DNA from: Punica granatum
Lineage: Eukaryota > Streptophyta > Magnoliopsida > Myrtales > Lythraceae
Length of the DNA stretch: 64,000 nucleotides
Reading direction: 5' to 3'
NCBI RefSeq assembly: GCF_007655135.1
Contig: NC_045133.1
Location: forward strand, 1,736,001 to 1,800,000
The position numbers were made by a program, and so were the translations under genes. Shown piece by piece: positions 12,410 through 23,244 of the stretch. Each line of letters starts with the position of its first letter. Position 1 is the first letter of the stretch. Below the pieces are notes generated by a model that did not search any database, was not told the origin of the DNA, and was given only the letters and a program-made list of their open reading frames with translations.

Positions 12410-14039
12410 AAAGAGAATCAGAAGAAGAACAAGAAGCAGACAGAGGACCAGAAGCCAAGATGATGAACAGGAGACATCTCGTGCCGTACGCTTGGTTTCA
12501 TGGGAATCGGAACAGAAACGGAGGCAAAACTCTGATATTCATGGGAATTGGGCCTTTCGGCCCATCTGATGAATTGGGCCAATAATTGGGCCTTAAACAA
12601 GTAAGAAGCCCGTTGTAGTCGAAAATCCGAAATCTTTTCTTCCCGGTTTGGGATCCAAGACGAGTTCTCGAACCTTAAACCTCGGACTTCCTGAACTGGA
12701 GGAACAACGCTCAACTAAAGTGCCTACCCAGACCGCCAAGTTTCAATGATGTCTTGTTCGGCTCTCACGTACCGTCCTATAGGCCAGTTGAACACTAGCT
12801 TTAAGCATGGAATCGTCCAGTGGTCCACTGACCGATGATGTTATGGATAATGATAGTTGCGCAAAGGGAGTCAGTGGACATCGGGAGGCCTGTCGACGGG
12901 CAACTCGCAAGGCTCACCGTGGAAAGGAACCATCCATTGGCTTGTTTTCCACTCTTGGAATGGCTTCTGGAGTCCTTGAACTTCTAGGGGAAGGGAGTTT
13001 GAACTTCTAGGGGAAGAAGGAAAGGCAAAGAATGTCTTTTTTGACACCATTTCCAACTTTCCGTGTTTCTTCCTCATGTGGGTTTTGCAAAAAGAAAAAA
13101 ACTTCTAATTGCTAATTGCTTGGTTGGAAAAAAAAATTAAGTAAAATGCAAAAGCAAAGTTAAGCTTTATGCAATTAAACACAAGAAAATGGAATTTCTT
13201 TTTCTTTTTTTAATCAGTAAAGTTGATGGAGAAAGAAAGTAATGACATTATTAATCCGTATATATATATATATATATATATAGAGTTGAATACAACACAA
13301 CACAATAAATAGGGACATTATTGTAAATACATATACGGTAAACATGCATAGACTTCATTTTTTTAAGACATCTCTTGATAATAAGAAGTGGTTTTGCTTT
13401 TCCATTTCCTTCTCTGCTTCTAATATTATATATTTAACTTTTCATTCTATATTCTCAATGCTCACAAACTGTAGATTTTGAACGCGAGATTTATTTGCAT
13501 TATTTAAGTATACATGATATATAAACATGTTTAGTTTGATTCGACTTTTGCTATTGGTGCACTTCTATTGCTGTGTAATATTATGAAAATTTACTATCAA
13601 CTTCCATTTGTCCGTTTGCCCAAAAAAATTTATCCGTCATATCAATCTATTATTTGTTTTAAAGCAATTTTTTTTTTATAATTTCCTATTATAAGGATTT
13701 CGAATTACAAAAATATATTCTAAAATAAACAGCCAACTTTCATTCACTTAATATTTTAATATTAATTTCTATTTGCTGATATTCTCTTACTCTTTGTCCT
13801 GGCCAAAGAAGGCTACTAAAATTCTCAGATCATCATACTCTGGTAATATAATAATATCTTAATTCAGGGAATATTGGAATAACCTAACATTATCATTGTT
13901 TCATCTACAACTACGCTACCTTTCTCATTAGATTCAATAAGCTATCTATTTAATTTTATCTAAAACAATTTCAACCCAATTGTTTATATAGAATAACCAT
14001 GCACCGCACAAGATCGAAAACTAGTTAACTAAAAAAATA
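12410..14039. other. Intergenic: PPR upstream flank, then A/T-rich DNA with a possible Helitron 3' end
   Basis: 12440-13080 reappears at 21790-22560 and is the shared PPR upstream flank of the duplication. From about 13.1 kb the DNA is A/T-rich with a (TA)n run at 13259-13282. At about 13995-14024 the sequence CACCGCACAAGATCGAAAAC ends in CTAG followed by T, which resembles the CTRR terminus of plant Helitrons. No matching 5' end was identified, so this is weak. No gene is seen. Confidence 0.35.
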
Positions 14040-14644
14040 GTGTGTTTGGTTTCAAAACTTTTTTTAACTCAACTCAATTCAACTTCATTTATCTTTAATT
14101 CAACAACACAATTATTACTTTTTTTTCTTTTTTAAAATTTTTTTAATCATTCAATTCAATTTTTAATATTAAATTTGTTCAACTATTCATTACTTTTTCA
14201 CAATTCAACAACACAATCATTACTTAATCATTACTTTCTTTCAATTATTCATTACTTTTTCACACTTTTTCTTATAATTCAAAAATACAATCATTACAAA
14301 TTAATTAAAATCAAAACTCAACTCAACTCAACTCTAAAACCAAACACAGTGTGTTTGTTTTGAGAATAATGTTCAACTCAACTCAACTCAACTTCACTTA
14401 TATTCAATTCAACATCACAATCATTACTTTTTAAAATAAACCATTCAATTCAATTTTTAATATTAAATTCTCGCAATTATTACTTTTTCACAATTCAACA
14501 ACACAATAATTACTTAATCATTATTTTCTCTCAATTATTTATTACTTTTTCACACTTTTTCTCATAATTCAACAATACAATCATTACAAACCAATTAAAA
14601 TCAAAACTCAACTCAACTCAATTCAGCTCTCAATCCAAACGCAC
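14040..14644. mobile_element. Two adjacent copies of a MITE of about 300 bp
   Basis: Copies span about 14040-14348 and 14349-14644. Each begins GTGTGTTTG and ends in the complement (CCAAACACAGT and CCAAACGCAC). Subterminal AACTCAACTCAACTC is repeated at both ends, and the interior is shared (ACTTTTTCACAATTCAACAA, TACAATCATTACAAA). The second copy ends about 280 bp before the NEN start codon. The corresponding upstream flank in the other unit (22.9-23.2 kb) lacks them, so they inserted after the duplication or were lost there. Superfamily is uncertain. Confidence 0.65.
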
Positions 14645-14924
14645 TATCATAATTTCCGAGTATTGTTCTCTCTTCCAAAGAGAAAATGGAAAAAGAAAAA
14701 GAAAGAAAAATGAAAAAGCAAAAAAGCAGCCATGGCCGACCCCCATAGAGAGTGAGAGAGAGCATGAAGTTGACGATAAAATCTTACCGAGGAAGCAATC
14801 AGCCCTTTTAAGTACTCCATCAACAACGGCGCCTTCCTCATCCTCCACCAGCAAACCCCTGAAACCCTCCGTCTCCCCTCTATCTGCCCACATTTCAAAT
14901 CGAGCTGAAAACTGAACGTTCGTC

Positions 14925-15648
14925 ATGGCCGGTCTGAGCAATGCGACGAGGTCCGAGATTGTGTTCTTCGACCTCGAGACCACTGACCGAAGCCAGGGGC
15001 GCATCATCCTCGAGTTTGGGGCCATCCTGGTGTGCCCCCGGAAGCTGGAGGAGCTCAAGAGCTACTCCACCTTGGTCCGACCCTCTGACATCTCCATCAT
15101 CTCCTCCCTGCCCATGCAGCACAAAGGCATCACTCCCGACGCCGTGTCAAAGGCACCAACGTTCAGCGAAATCGCTGATCAAGTCTACGACATCCTCCAT
15201 GGTATATATTGTCTGCTTTGCAATGTGTATAGAAACATATTTCCAGTGATGAAAATGCTGTTTCAATTCGGAAAACAAGAACTTGGTGGCAGAGATTGTG
15301 ATGCGGTGGAAAACAATTTACTAGCTAGCTAGGACTTGAAAGAAAGATTTCCCATTTGCCTACTAAGTTTTGCTGGGGATTTCGGGTCACAGGAAGGATA
15401 TGGGTAGGCCACAATATATTGAAGTTCGATACTGCTCGAATAAGGGACGCGTTTGCGGAGATCGGGAAGCCGGCACCAAAGCCCAAATGGATCATCGATT
15501 CCCTTATATTGTTGACTGAGAAGTTTGGAAGGAGAGCTGGTGATATGAAGGTATGTGTTTGCCGTGATATTATTCCGTGCCGGTCCTTCGAAACTTAGGC
15601 TCCATCGATCTCAATGAAGTTGTTTGTTTGCTCTAAATGGAAACCATA

Positions 15649-15682
<34 letters not shown>

Positions 15683-18600
15683 GTAATTGTAGACTTAGCG
15701 GCCTTTTAACTTCCGGAGGCGTAACTTTAGTTCAAAAATGTTACTTGAGAACCTTCCAAAGACGATATAGTAATCACAAAAATAAAAAATAAGAACATTC
15801 TCTCAGAGTAAGAAGAAATGAAAGTTGAAAAGAGAGAAATGATTGATGTGAGTCGAATTTATAACTTGGCAGGGCCGGGTCCAGGTCTTGAGCGTTAGTG
15901 GGTGCATTAACAGTATCTTATTAACATATTATAATTGTAAAATTCAATATAATATCTGTTTTCCTATTAATATATTACAATAACAAAAACCTATAATAAT
16001 GAAACCATTTGAAATATTGCAAACAAAGTAAAAAATAAAATATATTTAACTTGTTTCGGATAATTTTATATTTTGATGTCTTTATATATATAAACATGTC
16101 ATTTTCAATTTTGTTGAACGTACCTTATCTATCTTATAAGTAAAATTATTGTTGTTCCTCAATCAAATTTTATTTAAATTTGCAGTCTATATTCACATTT
16201 TTCTAAAAGCAAATTCCATACAGTTGTTATTGTTTAGTAACGGACAAATTAATAAATCACAAGTGTTATGTGATTTAAACTAGTTTATATGTTGGAGTGC
16301 TTTGTTGTACAATAAGAGAGAAGTAACAAACTTTTTTTTTTGGGGTAAATGTAACAAACTTAATTTTAGTGATAACAATAAACTAAACTGAAAGTGAGTC
16401 AATATAAAACATGACTTGAAAAAGATCGAATAGATATATGAGCGTCAAGAAGGAGAAGAGTTTTAAATGACCTAAGATACTCTTTTTTCCTTTTTATGAA
16501 AAATATTGTTAAAGGGATTGGAAGAAAGTGATAAAAATGTTGTGTAAAATCTTATTTTGTTTGGGGATATTGCAGGGGTCACCATGTTTCGACTTCGTAT
16601 TGCTTAATTTTTTATTTTAATGCAATTGGGGCTCGGCCCCCTCTTTTACCAAAAAAAAATGTTGTTAATTCTCAAGGAAAAAAAAAGTAAGACATATGTA
16701 TTTCTTACCTTATTTATTTAAGACACTTCATAATGACAACACAAATTGAAAAAAAAAATGACACATTGTAACAAATCCCTTTAAGTTTCCAATATTCAAG
16801 TGGTGTCAATTGACCCCAGATCATAATATTTGGATCCGCCCAGGTAACCTTGGATTGTGTTTGGACGACTTAAACTAATACTTATAAAGTCGTACAATTT
16901 CGGAGCATGAGGAGGAGATTATGCCATGGTTTCATACTCTTGCAAAAAAATTTATTATATTTTCTTTTAATACTTTAATTTTACTATATCATATCTTTTA
17001 TTCAAATTTTAATGAATAAAAAACAAAGAAGAAAGGCCTTTTTACTTTTTTGTTATGTCCTTATTAGGGAATTTAAAAATAATTGCTCCCCCTTTTTACT
17101 TCCTCTTAAGTCTTAACTATAGAATTTATTTAAATTTGTAATGAATGACTAACAAAAACTATATAATCACTTAATTTGTACTATTAGGCATCATTTAATT
17201 TATTATATTATATATTTTCATTACATTGTAGTGAGTTGAGATATGATATTTTATATTTATTAGGTATTTTACAAATAAAAACATGAAAATATTATATAAT
17301 TACAACTTTTACTTTTTTTTACTTAATAATTAATTTACTATATTATATACTTTACTCAATTTTTAGTGAATAGAAATAGAAAAGAAAGAAATTTCGTTTC
17401 GTTAGGTGATTTACAAATAATTATATATAAAAAAGAATGTATTATGTAATTAATTTTTTTAGTTAATAATTAATTTATTCAACTTCTTTCTTTGAAAAAT
17501 AAGATTTGATCCTTATAATTTACAAATACAGTGCAATTTTAATCTCAATAAATTTTTGGGTAGTAAAAAGAATATTCTTTTTTATAAACATTAGACCCAA
17601 AGTAGTAATATATATATATATATATGTATTGTAAATTTAGGCAAATATTAGTTATGAAATATTTAGCACTATGATGTATTTGTTAACATAGATTTAAAAT
17701 TGAATGAAGTTTGTTGCGACACTTTACATTAATTGGATGAATCAATTTTTTTTTTTGAAGAAAATTCATTATAGGAAAATTATTCCTTATTTTAATATTT
17801 CAACTATAACACAGGCTAAAATACTTATATAGATTCATATGGAAGGTACCGATTGGGATTTTACATTGTTTTTTCTAATTATTTATTTTTAAAATTAAGA
17901 ATCATTTATAGTGATTTGGAATAATTGAACCCCTTACTAAACGTTGACATTTTTCATAATATTTTATCCTTACAATGGTTAAGATAAACTATGTTTCGCT
18001 TTATTTACTCACAAAAAGATTTCTATATTGAATGTTTCGCTTCTATGAAATAAGTGAAAATGATTATATAAATGAATATGTGGATTTTGTGATGATTTTA
18101 TTTAAATTATCGCATTCCTTAGTTTTAGAAATTAGAAATCATTTATTGTAATTTAAATTTCTTGATTCCATTAAGAATTGGCTAATAATTAATCAATAAA
18201 TTACTGAAAATGTCAATTCTCTATTCTTATACATTCTTCTTACTGATTATTGATCATCTCTGTGTAGTGTATATATGCTGACTACTTCACTCCACACGTG
18301 CTTTCTTTGTGGGGGGTAAAAGCCGAAAAAAAAGTAGATTACTATTCATGTCGTGGAAGGAAAACAATATATTGAACTATACCTATTAAGTTACTATAAT
18401 ATGTTTGATGTAAAAATACACGTCTTCTTAAACAAAGTTAACAGAATAATTTAAATATGTCATAATATACGAACACATTAATGTATATTAGCAACGGTTT
18501 TAACTTTGAGAGATTGACATTATTAAACAAGGTTTTAACTTTGAAATACACGTCTTCTTAAACAAGGTTTTAACTTTGAGAGATTGACATTATTATAGAT

Positions 18601-20537
18601 ACTAGAAAAGAATTCTGCGCATTGCTGCGGATTAACTTCATGATAAATCAATATTTCAAAACTCGTTCAAATTATATTAAATTTAAAATTATTTAAATTT
18701 TCTTAAATTTGCTATATTTCATTATTCCTAATATGATCTCCACTAATATTTCTCCATAATTTGATTTGTCAAATATGTGAATTATATTGTCATATTTGAG
18801 GATGAGACGATGTTGAATTAATTAAGAATATTTTTAAAAGGTAGATAGAAACTTTAAAAAATGTGGAAATATACTGCATTCAATTTAATGCAGATTGGGC
18901 TTGCATAAAACTATAATAGTTTGTCAAGAAAAATATGAAGTGGGTCTTTCTTATATTAGTAGAATTATGAAGGAAAAGTATTTGTCGGAAGCTAGAAGGA
19001 CTTATATGAAAAATCATTTGGGAAGAGCTTTTGAAAAACAAGGAAAAAAAAGCTAATCAATAATTGGTTGACACACGTCAAACAATTGAGAGTTTCTCTT
19101 GGAACTCTTTTTTAGCTCATAGTATAGAAGATATAGATAGATGTATAGATAGATAGATGGACGGATGGATATATGGATATATATATATATATAGACAGAC
19201 AGATAGATAGATAGAGATAGAGAGGGATTTTTATTTTTGGCCAAATAGAGAGAGAAATTATTCAATTCCGCTCCCATGCCAATTCCATCTACCAAACAGG
19301 TGAATAATATTGTTTGATGTAAATGTTGATATTTTCCGATGTAGTTGGCCACGCTTGCAAAATATGTTGGTCTTCCGCCACAAACGCATCGGTGAGTCAA
19401 TCATTTATCGAGACATCAGAGTCTTGTGCAAAATATATGCTCTTTGTTCTCACATTATATGATATGACTACCACCTGACCTTGCAGGAGCTTAGATGATG
19501 TGCGGATGAATCTCGAGGTTTTCAAACGTTGTGCAACGATTCTGCTCTTGGTAAGATGCATGCTATGCGGCTCCTGGACGAGGAATCGATAATAAGCACT
19601 TACTTTATATGTTAATAATGAGTGTTACGTTGGAGGAGTTTCTCTTTTCCTCGATGAATTATTATATCAAGGAATTACTGATTCAATTGTGCAATTCCTT
19701 TATTTGTTACTGAACTGGAATCAGTCTCTTGGGAGACATTCACTAAAATTGGAACGATACTGATCTGAAATCCATCCATGTTTGTCCAGGAGTCGGAAGA
19801 TGAATCTAATCAGCAAGACACCGCAATGGAAGAAGAAGAAGAAGAAGGTGCAGTTCAGCTCTGCTGCAGTGCATTGAGGGTTCGATTTGGGGTTATGGAC
19901 TCGAAGTATAATGCTTATCCTTGGAGACCGAAGTTGAGCTTCGTGGTGGATACATCTCCGAGCCTATGTCAGATTCTTGATGCTTGTGATGAAAAGGCTC
20001 AGCAATTGTCCGTGGAATCTGGTAGCAACTCTGAGTGGAATCCGGTCGTGTTCAGAAAGGATGGCTGCTTTCCGACTGTGAGACTGCAGTAAGTGATCGA
20101 GTCTTGATCTTTTGTAATTTGATTTCTTTCCCCGTATGAGCATCTAGATGTGTTTGGTTGATTGTGGAAAACTATCCTAGTCTATTGATTCTAAATGCAA
20201 TTCTCGTTCGAGAAAATGGGAAACTGAAACTCTTATCCGATGGATGGATGATATTTAATCCCATCGGACTGACTTGCTCTTGTTGTCCCTTGGCAACAGC
20301 ATACCGTTCGTAGATGTGGATGGTCCGGATGGTCCAAGGTTTGAGACCGAGATATACAGGAAAAAATCTTATGGGGCAGTGGAGGAACTCAAGTTTAGTA
20401 AGGTGGACGAGCTCATTGCATTAATAAATGAAGGGACCTTCGTGGATGCGTACTTCTCATTGAATCACTACGACTATCTGCAGAAAGCTGCAGGGATTCG
20501 TCTAGTCGCAAAGAAACTATTTATTCACCCCAACTGA
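14925..20537 (+). CDS. NEN-type DEDDh exonuclease-domain protein, shortened linker
   Basis: Six exons (14925-15201, 15393-15550, 19345-19391, 19487-19550, 19790-20088, 20300-20537) join in frame to 360 residues. The N-terminal exonuclease domain (residues 1 to about 182) keeps all four catalytic motifs: FFDLETT, GHNILKFD, FGRRAGDMK and HRSLDD. A C-terminal region follows with AVQLCCSALRVRFGV, LSFVVDTSPSLCQILDACD and GTFVDAYFSLNHYDYLQ. In Arabidopsis, NEN1-NEN4 act under NAC45/NAC86 in clearing the nucleus of sieve elements. Arabidopsis members are about 100 residues longer. Compared with the copy at 23245, exon 5 here has lost most of the acidic/Ser linker, including the site of a frameshift found in every other local copy, and the frame remains open. 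Intron 2 is 3.8 kb instead of 0.55 kb because of inserted repeats. Confidence 0.78.
15650..15679. repeat. (AT)n microsatellite in NEN intron 2
   Basis: About 15 uninterrupted AT dinucleotides, located roughly 100 bp inside the intron. Confidence 0.9.
15870..16843. mobile_element. hAT-like non-autonomous DNA transposon in NEN intron 2
   Basis: The left end is CAGGGCCGGGTCCAG. The right end read on the other strand is CTGGGCGGATCCAAA, so the two ends form imperfect inverted repeats of the CAGGGGCGGATCC type common in plant hAT elements. The flanks TAACTTGG (left) and TAACCTTGG (right) could be a mutated 8-bp target duplication. No transposase frame is visible in the 970 bp, which is A/T-rich. 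Assignment is by end sequence only. Confidence 0.5.
16844..19344. other. Rest of NEN intron 2: A/T-rich repeats, possible reversed Helitron end
   Basis: This stretch has no counterpart in the short intron of the second NEN gene. At 18,470-18,600 two near-identical segments (TACACGTCTTCTTAAACAA, then AGGTTTTAACTTTGAGAGAT) occur in alternation. At about 18601-18635, read on the minus strand, GCAATGCGCAGAATTCTTTT is followed by CTAGT, a Helitron-like 3' end. GATA/ATAT-rich DNA at 19130-19230 may be near its 5' end. No coding content was found. Confidence 0.35.
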
Positions 20538-21224
20538 TCGGATTACGGACGGAAAGGTGGCTTTGTCATTTATTTATCAGTGCAGTCCTTGTTGAAGCTT
20601 TTATTTAGCTAGAACTATCATCACTTTCCGGTAACAGCTATGAGTTTTGTTGATTTGATTCGAGGACCGAAGTATATGATTAAGAATATCTAAGGCTTTG
20701 CTTTCACAGTTCCTTGCAGCCCATAAGAATAACTCGAGGGAATCACCGAATGAAGTACCTAATATACAAATGAGGATGTAATATGGAGATGAAATTTCCA
20801 TTGAAGAACCAACTAAATCGAAAAACAATTAATTCACAAGGCCAAAAAAACTCGTGTACATCTTACTGTCATACGTACCAAAACAAATGCCTCGGGCGAT
20901 AGTTTCGTCTGTTTCAAAGAGCTAAGAATGATCATCTGAAGTATTATCTGTGCAAGAGGAGAGCATAGATCAAAACAGGGGCTGTGCCTCGAGCTAGACT
21001 AGCATCATGCATGTCCTTATAGAAGGCGTCTTCCGAGACAATGTCAAAACTGACTCATTCGTTCCATATTAACATATCAATGTTCTAACTGAAGGATGTG
21101 GAGCCGCCCATCACATACATGATCACGAGCACCAGCTCCACACCTAACCATAATCTCTGCCTCTGAATTGCAGAAGTTTCCAAAATTCAAATAAGTGAGA
21201 ATCAATCCTTAACCGTCTTTTCTA

Positions 21225-21790
21225 TTCTGCGGCAGAGAAGAAAATCTAGATACTCAGTTTCCTGCTTTGATTGCTGAGTGAGCACAATGAGCACATAAAA
21301 AAATTAAGATAATGCTGATCTGATGGTTCCAATCACCCGCCGCAAAATCGTGAACTATTCCACTCACTTGAACCCAACTGTGCCCTGCAGACTTTCTAGC
21401 ATCGATCTCAGCCATCTTCTGTTCTGTCTAATATCAGCAACCTCTTTCCATCTATTAGCAACGGCATAAATATATCTGATAACATTGAAAGGTGGCCTGC
21501 AGCTAATTCCGGGTCGAGCCTGTGGGGCAATTTCTGTGCCACGAGGGAGGGAAGCAAGTTTGGGAAAAAGATTCTTGTGACTACTACAACCACCGAGCAG
21601 AGCTCTCCAAACAACATCATTTGGTTTCATTTGCATCAACTGTATGAACTTATAAGCTTCATCGTCTAAGTGGCCAGAATGGCTCAATAAATCCACTCCG
21701 TGGACTCGAAAAGGTTTCAACCCTCATCAGCACGCCCGCCAAGGCTGCAAGTTCCCAGAACCCTGAGGAAGGTAACCTCATCAGTCTTAG
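21225..21790 (-). pseudogene. PPR-E pseudogene, internally deleted copy of the 10736-12409 gene
   Basis: Minus-strand pieces match the C-terminal third of the intact gene: HLDDEAYKFIQLMQMKPNDV, VWRALLGGCSSHK and GRVFLTVEDG-region equivalents such as RWKEVADIRQ. They fall in different frames with small indels. At about 21780-21800 homology jumps from the repeat encoding the TFLxVLGxCS motif straight to the intact gene's upstream flank (position about 12450). Roughly 1.1 kb coding for the start codon and the first two thirds is therefore gone. It cannot encode a PPR protein. Confidence 0.85.
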
Positions 21791-23244
21791 CCGCTTGATG
21801 ATTAACAGAAGACATCTCGAACGCTTGGTTTGGTTTGATCGGAACAAGAAAGTCGGAATTCCAAGCAAATTTAAGAAACGGCGGCAAAACTCTGTCAATA
21901 TTCGTGGGAGTTGGGACAGTAAATTGGGCATGTCGGCCCATCTGATGAATTGGGCCAATTTTTCGGCCCAAATAAGTAAAAAGCCCGTGTAGTCGAAGAA
22001 CCAATCTTTCTTCCCGGTATGGGCTTCAAGATGAGTTATCGAACCTTAAACCTCTGACTTCTTGAACTCGCCTAACGCTCAACTAAGGTATGTATTTGAA
22101 TCACCAGTATTCGCAGATAATTTGTTCGGCCCTCTAGTATCATATAATAGACCAGTCCAACACTAGCTTCCGGCGTGGAATTATCCAGTAGTTGACTAAA
22201 GGATGATGTTGCAGGCAAATGATGGTCACGTAATGGAAGTCGGTGGACACCGAAAGCAGGATGGACCGAGGAGGAGTTGAGGAGGCAGTTGTCCTTCCTA
22301 AATTTTCGATGCTAAAAGGAAATTTACGTATTATTATTCAATTTTGATAAAATTCCTCCCCACCCACCAGTCTACTGGCTCCTTCAAAAAAATTCCCTTA
22401 AATCCAAATCCTGGATTTCTCCCTGACCGGAAAGGAACCATCCATTGTCTTGTTTTCCACTCTTGGAATGGCTTTTGGAGTTTGAAGTCTTAGGGGAAGG
22501 AAAGGCAAAGAATGATTCTTTGACACCATTTCCAACTTTCCATGTTTCTTCCTCATGTAAGATTTGCAATAAAAGTATATTCTCTACCTTCAATAGTTGT
22601 AACACCCCATCATTAGCATAAGTATTTGTATACTATGGAGAACTAAAAACGCAGAGATCATGACTGGGAGTAAGTCAAAATAGAAAAAAAAAAAAACTCG
22701 GATTGATTTTAGGGATAATCAGGCTCAAATTGATGACTATCACCATTAGGTCAATGTAACATAAGACTGCTAATTGCTTGATTGAACTAAACTAAAGAAA
22801 ATGAAAAAAAAAAAACTTTATGCAATTAAACACAAGTAAATGGAATTTTTATTACGAATATGTTTCTTTTTGTTGTCCACGGTAAGTTTTTTGATGAAAG
22901 TCCGCGAGTCAGTTGATTGAGGAAGAAAATAATGGCCCATTAATTGACATTATGGTTTTTTTTTTTAGGAACAATTATTCGGAAATCTGTTTTCTCTTCC
23001 AAAGACAAAATGGAAAACGAAAAAGAAAGAATGAAATTGCAAAATCTGCCAGCCATGGCTGACCCCCCCGAGAGAGCATGAAGTTGAACGCATGAAAATC
23101 TTTCTGAAGAAGCAAACTCTCAGTCTCATCCCTTTAAGTACCCATTCAACAATGGCGCCTTCCTCATCCTCCACCAGCAACCCCCGAAACCCTCCATCTC
23201 CCTTCTATCTGCTTTCCAAATCGAGCTGAAATTGAACATTCGTC

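Larger units (their letters stand above)
10183..20629. repeat. Segmental duplication, unit 1 (PPR gene plus NEN gene)
   Basis: This unit and the next (20630-26480) are collinear. Both contain a PPR-gene downstream flank, PPR coding sequence on the minus strand, the PPR upstream flank, the NEN upstream flank and six NEN exons on the plus strand. Divergence is substantial, with many indels, so the duplication is not recent. Unit 1 is longer mainly because of mobile DNA at 13.2-14.6 kb and in NEN intron 2. Confidence 0.8.

Noticed and set aside
14630..15122. Minus-strand frames across NEN exon 1
   Set aside because: Antisense to a clear exonuclease exon and low-complexity at one end.
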